DNA of 11,157 nucleotides, taken from assembly GCA_029857855.1 (NCBI GenBank), contig JAOUGG010000032.1, positions 1 through 11,157 of the forward strand. The letters run 5' to 3'. The notes under the pieces were generated by a model. That model ran no database searches. It was not told the DNA's origin and worked only from the letters and a program-made list of their open reading frames with translations. Positions 1-5,492 of this stretch are shown here, piece by piece (positions within the stretch are counted from its first letter, which is position 1; each line of letters opens with the position of its first letter). Both the position numbers and the translations under genes were made by a program. This stretch comes from Acidimicrobiia bacterium (GTDB lineage: Bacteria; Actinomycetota; Acidimicrobiia; Acidimicrobiales; SZUA-35).

Positions 1-309
1 CTGCTGCGCCGCACCCGGTTCTACCGACCGTTCTTCGTGGTCGCCTCGGTGATCATGTCGGGAATCGCGCTGGTCTGGATGGTGGAGCGGCTGGCCGAGA
101 CCGACCTCGGCATCAGCGCCATCATCGATCCGGTGTTCGTCTGGCCGCGGATCGTCTTCTTCGTGATCGCACTGACCCTCCTGGCGGCCGCTGCCTTCCA
201 GGTCGAGTCGGGATCGGCCCGGTTGCTGCCGACCCTGGCCCGGGTTACCGCACCCGTCGATGACGACCCCGAGTCACCGCAGCCGGTGAAGGCGGGGAGC
301 CGGCCGTGA
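1..309 (+). CDS. C-terminal part of a membrane protein, possibly HupE/UreJ-like (partial, 5' end outside window)
   Basis: The frame is open from base 1 to a TGA at 307-309, giving the last 102 residues of a protein that starts upstream. Two hydrophobic segments are visible, roughly residues 11-30 (ending in VWMVERL) and 52-74 (starting WPRIVFF), followed by a polar, proline- and acid-rich tail of about 25 residues that is probably cytoplasmic. The ending of the first helix in a W-x-x-ER pattern recalls the last helix of HupE/UreJ-type membrane proteins, but here a further helix follows, so that assignment is weak; a member of another multi-pass family is equally possible. The stop codon overlaps the GTG start of the carrier protein gene (GTGA), so the two are almost certainly co-transcribed and translationally coupled, which ties this membrane protein to the carrier-protein pathway. 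Confidence 0.6.
   Translation: MLRRTRFYRPFFVVASVIMSGIALVWMVERLAETDLGISAIIDPVFVWPRIVFFVIALTLLAAAAFQVESGSARLLPTLARVTAPVDDDPESPQPVKAGSRP
294..299 (+). promoter_or_regulatory. Ribosome binding site of the carrier protein gene
   Basis: GGGGAG lies six bases before the GTG at 306, inside the end of the upstream gene. It supports the GTG as the start and a coupled restart of translation at the GTGA overlap. Confidence 0.5.
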
Positions 310-566
310 GTGCTCGACAGATATCCCCCGACTTCCCGGAGCGGCTGTTGAAGTTCGTCGACGCCGAGGTCTCACTGATCGACGACACGATCGAGACCGA
401 CACCGATCTGTTGCTGTCCGGTGCCGTCGACTCGCTCGGCGTCATGAGCATCACCGGCTGGATCGAGGACGAGTTGGGGTTCGAGGTGGACGCCACCGAG
501 ATCACGCTCGACAACTTCCAGACGGTCGAGCGGACCCTCCGCTACTGCAAATCCAAGCTGGGCTGA
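306..566 (+). CDS. Stand-alone acyl/peptidyl carrier protein
   Basis: An 86-residue acidic protein with the phosphopantetheine attachment motif DSLG at residues 42-45, so Ser43 is the site expected to carry the 4'-phosphopantetheine arm. The preceding helix-loop (DTDLLLSGAVDSLG) and the following WIEDELGFEVDATEITLDNFQTVE are typical of discrete PCP/ACP proteins of the PltL and D-alanyl carrier type, and the length fits (80-90 residues). GTG start with GGGGAG six bases upstream; it overlaps the previous gene by four bases. The expected role is to hold an activated aminoacyl or acyl group as a thioester while partner enzymes modify it. The obvious partners in this window are the stand-alone adenylation enzyme (3776-5422) and the acyl-CoA-dehydrogenase-like enzyme (5493-6725). 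A fatty-acid synthase carrier is unlikely, because no FAS gene is nearby and the sequence around Ser43 fits the PCP-like class better. The family call is firm; the cargo is inferred. Confidence 0.9.
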   Translation: MSARQISPDFPERLLKFVDAEVSLIDDTIETDTDLLLSGAVDSLGVMSITGWIEDELGFEVDATEITLDNFQTVERTLRYCKSKLG

Positions 567-597
567 TCCCACCCACCGCAAGATTCGTCGCGCTGGT

Positions 598-644
598 TTC
601 TTGTAGCGAAATGCGAGCCTGAGGCTCGGGTTTTGCTACAAGAA
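598..644. repeat. 47-bp near-perfect inverted repeat (long hairpin) between convergent genes
   Basis: The arms 598-619 and 623-644 are complementary over 22 positions around the 3-base loop TGA. The outer ten bases (TTCTTGTAGC / GCTACAAGAA) and inner six (CGAGCC / GGCTCG) are perfect. Between them are three A-T pairs, two G-T wobbles and one G-G mismatch. It begins 31 bases after the carrier protein stop, so it could end transcription from the left, although no T-run follows it. Its length and near-perfect symmetry also suit a dispersed intergenic repeat (REP- or MITE-like). Which of these it is cannot be decided from one copy. Confidence 0.75.
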
Positions 645-655
645 TCGGGTTGGGT

Positions 656-755
656 TCGTGCGCTCAGCCGAGGGGCTGGGGTCGTGCGCTCAGCCGAGGG
701 GCTGGGGTCGTGCGCTCAGCCGAGGGGCTGGGGTCGTGCGCTCAGCCGAGGGGCT
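656..755. repeat. 26-bp tandem repeat, about 3.8 copies, each with a hairpin
   Basis: Identical 26-base units lie at 656-681, 682-707 and 708-733, and a fourth, incomplete one runs from 734 to about 755. Each unit contains CTCAGCC-GAGG-GGCTGGG, which folds as a 7-bp stem (one G-T wobble on the + strand) with a 4-base loop. The unit is not a multiple of three and is not coding. The last copy touches the TAA stop (755-757) of the oxygenase gene. On the minus strand each unit carries CTCGGCTGA, a near copy of that gene's own final codons CTCGGCTAA, which suggests the array grew by slippage from the gene end. The direct repeats have no unique spacers, so this is not a CRISPR array. Confidence 0.9.
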
Positions 756-1537
756 TAGCCGAGAGGCGTGAAGTCGCGGTGATGTTGGTGGTCGGCCCGC
801 CGCATCGTGGTCTGCCGGTTGGCGAGGGGGTTCACGATCAGCGAGAAGATCCGGCGGGGCCATGGCGACATGTTCGGGGGCGAGCCGTGCACGATCGAAT
901 CGCCGAAGATCAGCATCGTGCCGGCCGGACCCTTGGGGCAGACGAGCCCACCCTGCTCGGCCAGCGGCCCGACGACCTCCGGGCCGACCGTCCACAGGTC
1001 GTAGCTGGTGGTTGTCGTGTCGAGTGACGCCGGAGCCGGCCCGGCCCGGTGGGATCCCCGCACGAACATGAGCGGGCCGTTGAACTCCGTGACGTCGTCG
1101 AGGAAGATGTGCATGTTGAGCGCCAGCGGTTCTGGCACGCCGTCCTCGTGGTGGTGGGTGGCGAAGTCGTGATGCCATTGCCACTGCTCACCGACGAACG
1201 CCTCCTTGGCGTTGACCTTGACCTGCTGGGCATAGACCGGCACGTCGCCGAGGATCTGCCGGGCCGGTTCCAGGAACCGCGGGTCGTTGACGAGGCGCTC
1301 GAACACCGGGTGCCGGAGGTGCAGCCCCATCGCCGTGCGGACCGCACCACTCGACTTCTCCCGGATGTTGGCGGCGACCTCCTCGGTCATCAACTCGGCC
1401 AGGGCGGCGTTGATCTCGCCGACCTCGGCCGGGCTGAACCGCTCCGGCAGCACGGTCAACCCGTCGTTCCGGAACGCGTCGAGCTGGGCGTCGGTGAGCG
1501 CCGATCCGGTTCGGCCGATTTCGGTGATCGATTCCAT
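755..1537 (-). CDS. Phytanoyl-CoA dioxygenase (PhyH) family Fe(II)/2-oxoglutarate oxygenase, EctD-like
   Basis: A 260-residue protein of the PhyH superfamily, non-haem iron enzymes that couple 2-oxoglutarate decarboxylation to substrate hydroxylation. The iron-binding triad is visible: H122-x-D124 in WHHDF and the distal H217 in DSIVHGSPPN. R228/R229 after it is placed to bind the 2-oxoglutarate carboxylate. The blocks WHHDFATHHHEDG, LDDVTEFNGPLMFVRGSH and VHGSPPN closely resemble ectoine hydroxylase EctD. However, EctD has a Trp (WHSDFETWH) where this protein has His128, and no ectoine genes are present, so the substrate is probably another free or carrier-bound amino acid. The start is fixed by a strong AAGGAGG five bases upstream that overlaps the stop of the PLP-enzyme gene; the intergenic gap is 11 bases, so the two are one operon. 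Family call is firm, substrate unknown. Confidence 0.88.
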   Translation of the reverse strand: MESITEIGRTGSALTDAQLDAFRNDGLTVLPERFSPAEVGEINAALAELMTEEVAANIREKSSGAVRTAMGLHLRHPVFERLVNDPRFLEPARQILGDVPVYAQQVKVNAKEAFVGEQWQWHHDFATHHHEDGVPEPLALNMHIFLDDVTEFNGPLMFVRGSHRAGPAPASLDTTTTSYDLWTVGPEVVGPLAEQGGLVCPKGPAGTMLIFGDSIVHGSPPNMSPWPRRIFSLIVNPLANRQTTMRRADHQHHRDFTPLG

Positions 1538-1542
1538 GTGGT

Positions 1543-1549
1543 CCTCCTT
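1543..1549 (-). promoter_or_regulatory. Strong ribosome binding site overlapping the upstream stop codon
   Basis: AAGGAGG on the minus strand sits five bases before the ATG at 1537 and shares a base with the TGA (1549-1551) of the preceding gene. It decides the start of the oxygenase and indicates translational coupling. Confidence 0.75.
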
Positions 1550-2880
1550 CAGCTGCGGACAAACACGATCTTGTCGAATCGTTGACGAAGCCGGGTGGTG
1601 CGAGCTGCGACATCGGCTGCGGTGAACGGATCGCTCAGCCCGTCGACGATCAGCGTAGCCAGCTCAGGCATGTCGTCCGGGGTCATCCCGATCCGGGTGA
1701 TCTCCGGCGTGCCGAGCCGTAGCCCGGCCATCTCGCCGAGCCCCGGCAGGCCGATGGCACAGGCCAGCAGGTTGGCGGTGCGGAGTTGCCGGGCCGCCTC
1801 GTGCCCGCCACCCAAGCGAGTGGCGTCGATGGCCAGCTGATGCGAGGTGGTGGGCCTGCTGCCGGTTCGGTACACGGGCAAGCCGAGCCGCTCCAACTCG
1901 GTGGCCAACCTGACCGCGTTGTCGACCATCGCTTCGGCGTAGGCCGGGCCGAATGCCATCCAGTCGAGCAGGGTGATGGCGAGCGCCGCTGTCTTGGCCA
2001 CGTCGAAGTTGGCGGTGAGACCCGGGTAGGCGATCGCGTCGAGCCGGGCCGCCAATTCGGGATCGTTGGTGAGGACGAGCCCTCCCGCCGGGCCGCCCAG
2101 ACTCTTGTAGGTGCTCATCGTCAGCAGGTCGGCACCGTGGGTGAGCGGGTTGGGCCACACCCCGCCGGCGAACATCCCGCAGGCGTGGGCGGCGTCGAAC
2201 AGCACCCTGGCTCCGACACGCCCGGCGATGGCGCGGATCTCATCGACCGGGTGCGGCCGCAGGTTGAGGCTGGTGCCGATCGTGATCAGTCGCGGCCGGA
2301 CCCGGTCGGCCAGATCGGACAGCGCATCGAGGTCGACCGAGAAGGTGGAGGGGTCGACCGGACACTCGTGTATGTCGAGGCCGTACCAACCGGCCGCTCC
2401 ATCGGGGCGATGAGTAACGTGACCACCGATTTCGGGTGACGGCACGATGATCGAGTCGCCCGGCTCGCAGGTGGCCATGAAGGCGTACAGGTTGGCCAGC
2501 GCACCCGAGCCGACCCGCAGCTCAACGAAATCAGCACCGAACACCGCTCGGGCCAGCTCGGCCGCGATCACCTCGATCTCCTCGATGGCCTCGAGCCCCA
2601 TTTCGTACTTGTCGCCGGGGTGTCCGAGCGACGCCCTGGTCGTCAGTCCTGCGGCCAGCAGTAACTCGGCCCGGGGGTTCATCACGTTCGACGCCGGATT
2701 GAGGTTGATGCACTCGCGGTCGTGGATGCGGCTGTTGTGTTCGACCAGTTCGTGGACCCGACGATCGATCGCGTCGACGGCGCCGAGATCAAGGCCGGCG
2801 ACGATCTCCGCCTCCCGGTTTCGGGCGCCCTCGCTGAGCCAGGGCCGAGCCGGCTGAATCGATCGTGTCGGGTTCGTCAT
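1549..2880 (-). CDS. Serine hydroxymethyltransferase-like PLP enzyme, diverged from true SHMT
   Basis: 443 residues from the ATG at 2880; the frame is open further upstream, but that extension has no family resemblance. The fold is that of the SHMT branch of fold-type I PLP enzymes. K259 in STYKSLGGPAGG is the Schiff-base lysine, D229 and H232 in DAAHACG bind the PLP ring nitrogen and phenolic side, H154 in GGHVTH stacks on the ring, and R388 in GLRLGTPEITRIG binds the substrate carboxylate. Compared with E. coli SHMT as I recall it, GHPGDKYEMG (86-95) replaces EGYPGKRYYGG: catalytic Glu57 is Leu85, Tyr55 is Ala83, Tyr65 is Glu93 and His228 is Tyr258. The loop before R388 is also shorter. Amino acid binding is therefore kept while folate-dependent chemistry is probably lost. 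Plausible activities are an aldolase, transaldolase or other alpha-carbon reaction. It is first in an operon with the EctD-like oxygenase. Family sure, reaction unknown. Confidence 0.85.
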   Translation of the reverse strand: MTNPTRSIQPARPWLSEGARNREAEIVAGLDLGAVDAIDRRVHELVEHNSRIHDRECINLNPASNVMNPRAELLLAAGLTTRASLGHPGDKYEMGLEAIEEIEVIAAELARAVFGADFVELRVGSGALANLYAFMATCEPGDSIIVPSPEIGGHVTHRPDGAAGWYGLDIHECPVDPSTFSVDLDALSDLADRVRPRLITIGTSLNLRPHPVDEIRAIAGRVGARVLFDAAHACGMFAGGVWPNPLTHGADLLTMSTYKSLGGPAGGLVLTNDPELAARLDAIAYPGLTANFDVAKTAALAITLLDWMAFGPAYAEAMVDNAVRLATELERLGLPVYRTGSRPTTSHQLAIDATRLGGGHEAARQLRTANLLACAIGLPGLGEMAGLRLGTPEITRIGMTPDDMPELATLIVDGLSDPFTAADVAARTTRLRQRFDKIVFVRS

Positions 2881-3014
2881 GCTTGTCACACACCAATCGT
2901 CCCAGAACCGGGTGGTCGGGTGCGAGACGGGCGCCGCCGGCACCCGTGACCGACGTCTCACGCCGATTCGGGACCTTTGTCCGTATTGCCGGACCGGGAA
3001 CAAATGGAGACTAA

Positions 3015-3047
3015 GAGCTGGAAGAACCAAGTTGGAGCTTCCAGCTC
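3015..3047 (+). promoter_or_regulatory. Leader inverted repeat abutting a ribosome binding site
   Basis: GAGCTGGAAG (3015-3024) and CTTCCAGCTC (3038-3047) are perfect 10-bp complementary arms around a 13-base loop, which itself contains CCAA-G-TTGG. The right arm ends one base before the GGAGGT (3048-3053) of the following gene. As RNA it would form a strong stem-loop next to the ribosome binding site; as DNA it could be an operator. Either way it is positioned to control the gene starting at 3058. Confidence 0.6.
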
Positions 3048-3053
3048 GGAGGT
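3048..3053 (+). promoter_or_regulatory. Ribosome binding site deciding the start of the two-helix protein
   Basis: GGAGGT is followed after four bases by the ATG at 3058. It makes 3058 the start rather than the upstream in-frame GTG at 2977. Confidence 0.8.
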
Positions 3054-3057
3054 AGAC

Positions 3058-3765
3058 ATGTCAAGGAAACTCAGGGGTCTCGGCACCGTACTCGCAGTGA
3101 TCGGAGCTGTCTGCCTGATCGCATCCGGTGTCGCGCTCTACCGAACCCAGCAGGGCATGAACGCCCTCAAGACCTTCAGCGATGCACAGAACGTGACGCT
3201 GACCTATGACGACGACGGCAACCTGATCGATCGTGGAACGACCGAGGGTGCCGACGCCATCATGACCCTGTTGAAAGACGACTGGGGATACCCGGTGCTC
3301 GACAGCGAACTCGACCCGAATGACCCAGTGGTCAACACGGCGTCGGAGTACATGTTCCAGATGGCCACCATCGCCTATCACGTGCTCAATGGCACCCAGA
3401 CCGTGGTCCTCGCTGAAGACGTCGAGTACAACGGTGAGACCTTCGCCGCCGGCACCTACGAGTTCGACGTCGACGGCCGCTACTGGACCGACTTCGATCG
3501 GGCAAACCCGATCGAGGGCGCGGCTCGGGAGCAGGCCTGGTCGGGCACGGTGCACGGCCTGATCGGTGAACTCGGCGTCGGCGTGGTGACCCACACCTCG
3601 ATCCAAGTGGGCTACGCCCTCTCGGGTGTGCTGGCCACACTGGGTCTGCTGTCGCTGCTGACGGGGCTCGGAATGTTCTGGGTGGCCCGTGAACCGGAGA
3701 TCGCCGTGAACGGGTCCAAGGCGAAAGCGGACCGGGCCGAGGAGCGGGATCTCGTCAAGGCCTAA
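3058..3765 (+). CDS. Two-transmembrane-helix protein with an external domain, function unknown
   Basis: 235 residues. A short basic N-terminus (MSRKLRG) is followed by a helix (about residues 8-28, LGTVLAVIGAVCLIASGVALY), then an acidic domain of about 150 residues expected outside the membrane, a second helix (about 184-210), and a charged cytoplasmic tail. No cysteine pairs or enzymatic motifs were recognised in the external domain. The layout and phrases such as the QQ after helix one and VTLTYDDDG recall a small two-helix family widespread in actinobacteria that is often labelled, misleadingly, 'aromatic ring-opening dioxygenase LigA'; this is memory-based and weak. The gene stands between the PLP-enzyme operon and the adenylation gene, converging on the latter, and has its own structured leader. 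A link to the amino acid pathway rests only on location. I cannot assign a function. Confidence 0.8.
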   Translation: MSRKLRGLGTVLAVIGAVCLIASGVALYRTQQGMNALKTFSDAQNVTLTYDDDGNLIDRGTTEGADAIMTLLKDDWGYPVLDSELDPNDPVVNTASEYMFQMATIAYHVLNGTQTVVLAEDVEYNGETFAAGTYEFDVDGRYWTDFDRANPIEGAAREQAWSGTVHGLIGELGVGVVTHTSIQVGYALSGVLATLGLLSLLTGLGMFWVAREPEIAVNGSKAKADRAEERDLVKA

Positions 3766-3778
3766 CGGTCAAGGCCTA
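3754..3778. repeat. 11-bp direct repeat spanning two convergent stop codons
   Basis: GTCAAGGCCTA occurs at 3754-3764 and again at 3768-3778. The first copy runs into the TAA of the rightward membrane protein gene and the second contains the minus-strand TAG of the adenylation gene. The two AGGCCT palindromes could pair as a 6-bp stem with an 8-base loop, a weak candidate bidirectional terminator. Confidence 0.6.
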
Positions 3779-5422
3779 GCGGCCTTCGATATCCCGCCCG
3801 GATCGATCGTTCGGACGGTGTGCCAGGGCTCGGCGCACCGTCCGGCGGTCGATTTTTCCGCTTGGGGTGAGGGGGAACGAGTCGACCGGTTCGAAACCGG
3901 CGGGGATGGCGTAGCCGGGCAGCGTGGCCGAGAGGGCGGAGCGCCACTCCCCTGCCGGATCGGTTGTGCCCGTTTCGGAACCGGCGGGCACGCCGGTGGG
4001 TACGTAGCGCACGATCAGCGTGGCGTCGCCGTCGGAGCCAGGCCGTACGCCGACCACCGCCTGCTCCACCCCCGGCAGGCTCCCTACCGCCGCCTCGACC
4101 ACCTCGAGCTCGACCCGGTAGCCCCGCACCTTGACCTGGTTGTCGCGCCGACCCAGGTAGTGGAGCAGGCCGGAGTCGTCGCGCCGGCACAGATCACCTG
4201 TTCGATACCACCGCTGCCGCAAGCCGCCCGGACCGCTGCGATACAGGAAACCCTTCTCATCGAGGTCGGGGCGACCCCAGTAGCCGGCCATCATCGTGGC
4301 CGTGCGGGCGATCAGCTCGCCGGTGGCGGGGCCGTCGAGGACGTTGTCATCGTCATCGATCAACGCCACCTCGGCACCCGGGCTGGCATTGCCGATCGGC
4401 ATGGTGCCCTCGAATTCGCTGTCGTCGGGCTGGTGATGGTGGGTGATCTGGTTGACCTCGGCCGGGCCGTAGACGTTGCTGAACACGACGCTGTCGGGCA
4501 CCAGTGCCCGGAGCTGCTGCAGCGGTTCGGGCGGAAACACCTCGCCGGCCGGCATGATCCATCGCAACGACGACCAGTCGCGCTGATCGAACGCACCTCG
4601 GGTCATCATCTGGATGAGCAGAGACGGCACCGTGTAGAGCGTGGTGACCTGCTGGGCCGACAAGTACTCGGTGAGGCTGGCCGGCATCCGCAGGTGGGGC
4701 TCGGGCACCAGCACGGCGGTGGCGCCGGCCGAGACCCCGGCGAAGACCTCGAAGGTCGACATGTCGAAGTGCAGCGGTGAGAAGTTGGCGAGCCGGTCGT
4801 CGTGTCCGAGCCGGTAGACGTCGGCCGACATCAGGGCGTAGGCCAACCCGCTGCCGTGTGTGTGCATGATGCCCTTCGGCCGTCCCGTCGAGCCCGAGGT
4901 GTACATCACATAGGCCAGGTCGTCGGCCACCAGGGCCGCCGGCGCGGCCGGATCGGACGCGGCCACCTCCTCCCAGGTGACGAAACGGATCGCGCCCGGG
5001 GGCAAGCTCGACGACTCGAACTGCTCGCCGTCGACACCGATCACGGTGGACGGCCCGAGCTTGGGCAGGAGCTTGGTCAGCCCCGACTTGCGGAGCTGGT
5101 GGGTCACCAGGATCTCAATCCTGCAGTCGGTGATGATCGACTCGATGAGGTCGATGGGGGCCAGCGGGTCGATCGGCACATAGGCGCCGCCGGCGCGGAG
5201 GATGCCGTGCACCGCGACCATCGACTCGATCGACTTGTGCAGGTAGATGCCAACCCGATCACCCCGCCCAACGCCATGCGCGAGGAGGGTGCCGGCCAGT
5301 CGAGCGGTACGTGTCTCGAACTCCTCCCAGGTCAGCTGATCGTCGCCGCAGACGACGGCAGTGGCCGACGGGCGATCGGCTGCCGCCTCGGTCACGAGTG
5401 AGGAGAGAAGGTAACGATGCAT
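3776..5422 (-). CDS. Stand-alone amino acid adenylation enzyme (aminoacyl-AMP ligase for a carrier protein)
   Basis: 548 residues with all core motifs of an NRPS-type A domain and nothing else: A3 YTSGSTGRPKG (174-184), A4 around HFDMSTF (218-224), A5 NVYGPAE (316-322), A7 YRTGD (406-410), A8 RRDNQVKVRGYRVE (425-438), and A10 with catalytic Lys at 523 (LTPSGKIDR). It should use ATP to form an aminoacyl-adenylate and transfer it to a carrier-protein thiol; the carrier at 306-566 is the only one in view. Asp220 at the GrsA Asp235 position indicates an alpha-amino acid. The pocket read by alignment to GrsA is D-M-F-Y-M-A-V-Q-I-K (residues 220, 221, 224, 263, 290, 292, 317, 325, 326, 523). It shares D, Y, A and K with the proline code of PltF/CloN4-type enzymes as I remember it, but differs elsewhere. 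ATG start, weak ribosome binding site. Divergent from the dehydrogenase gene, 70 bases apart. D-alanine activation (DltA-like) is the main alternative. Confidence 0.9.
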   Translation of the reverse strand: MHRYLLSSLVTEAAADRPSATAVVCGDDQLTWEEFETRTARLAGTLLAHGVGRGDRVGIYLHKSIESMVAVHGILRAGGAYVPIDPLAPIDLIESIITDCRIEILVTHQLRKSGLTKLLPKLGPSTVIGVDGEQFESSSLPPGAIRFVTWEEVAASDPAAPAALVADDLAYVMYTSGSTGRPKGIMHTHGSGLAYALMSADVYRLGHDDRLANFSPLHFDMSTFEVFAGVSAGATAVLVPEPHLRMPASLTEYLSAQQVTTLYTVPSLLIQMMTRGAFDQRDWSSLRWIMPAGEVFPPEPLQQLRALVPDSVVFSNVYGPAEVNQITHHHQPDDSEFEGTMPIGNASPGAEVALIDDDDNVLDGPATGELIARTATMMAGYWGRPDLDEKGFLYRSGPGGLRQRWYRTGDLCRRDDSGLLHYLGRRDNQVKVRGYRVELEVVEAAVGSLPGVEQAVVGVRPGSDGDATLIVRYVPTGVPAGSETGTTDPAGEWRSALSATLPGYAIPAGFEPVDSFPLTPSGKIDRRTVRRALAHRPNDRSGRDIEGR

Positions 5423-5492
5423 CTGAGAGGGCCCCCGGCGCCGATTGAGATTCGTACACTACGCTAGTGATTCGCCCGAAAACCCCGCACGG
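5423..5492. promoter_or_regulatory. Divergent promoter region of the adenylation and dehydrogenase genes
   Basis: The 70-base spacer between the two divergent starts must contain both promoters. Candidate -10-like hexamers cluster at 5455-5470 on both strands (TACACT and TACGCT on plus; TAGTGT and TAGCGT on minus), overlapping each other. I see no clear -35 elements. Shared control of the two genes would fit their proposed joint function. Confidence 0.35.

Larger units (their letters stand above)
2881..3057. promoter_or_regulatory. Divergent promoter region between the PLP enzyme and the two-helix membrane protein
   Basis: This 177-base spacer must hold the promoters of both divergent units. 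I see no convincing -35/-10 pair on either strand. It does contain small dyads: CGGGTGC / GCACCCG (2917-2923 and 2940-2946, perfect) and GTCCG-6-CGGAC (2979-2983 and 2990-2994), which could be regulator sites. Its right end holds the 3015-3047 inverted repeat, listed separately. That promoters lie here is inferred from gene layout alone. Confidence 0.4.

Noticed and set aside
598..644. A classical intrinsic terminator.
   Set aside because: The hairpin is followed by AATCGGG rather than a T-run, so termination is possible but not shown.
656..755. CRISPR array or a repeat-based origin.
   Set aside because: The units are head-to-tail with no unique spacers, and no cas genes, DnaA boxes or replication genes are nearby.
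650..1027. Rightward open frame of 125 codons with repeated amino acid patterns across the tandem repeat.
   Set aside because: The 26-bp unit is not a multiple of three, and the rest of the frame is antisense to the oxygenase, whose catalytic motifs are clear on the other strand.
755..1537. Ectoine hydroxylase (ectD).
   Set aside because: The motifs are similar, but a substrate-contact Trp is replaced by His and no ectoine biosynthesis genes are present, so only the superfamily is claimed.
1549..2880. Housekeeping serine hydroxymethyltransferase (glyA).
   Set aside because: Several catalytic residues of SHMT are replaced, although the PLP-binding residues are kept.
2881..3030. An N-terminal extension of the PLP enzyme on the minus strand.
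   Set aside because: It has no resemblance to the family, and the 443-residue protein from 2880 already has a normal length.
3818..4780. Rightward open frame of 320 codons.
   Set aside because: It is antisense to the adenylation enzyme, shows no family motif and is an artefact of high-GC codon usage; all A-domain motifs are on the minus strand.
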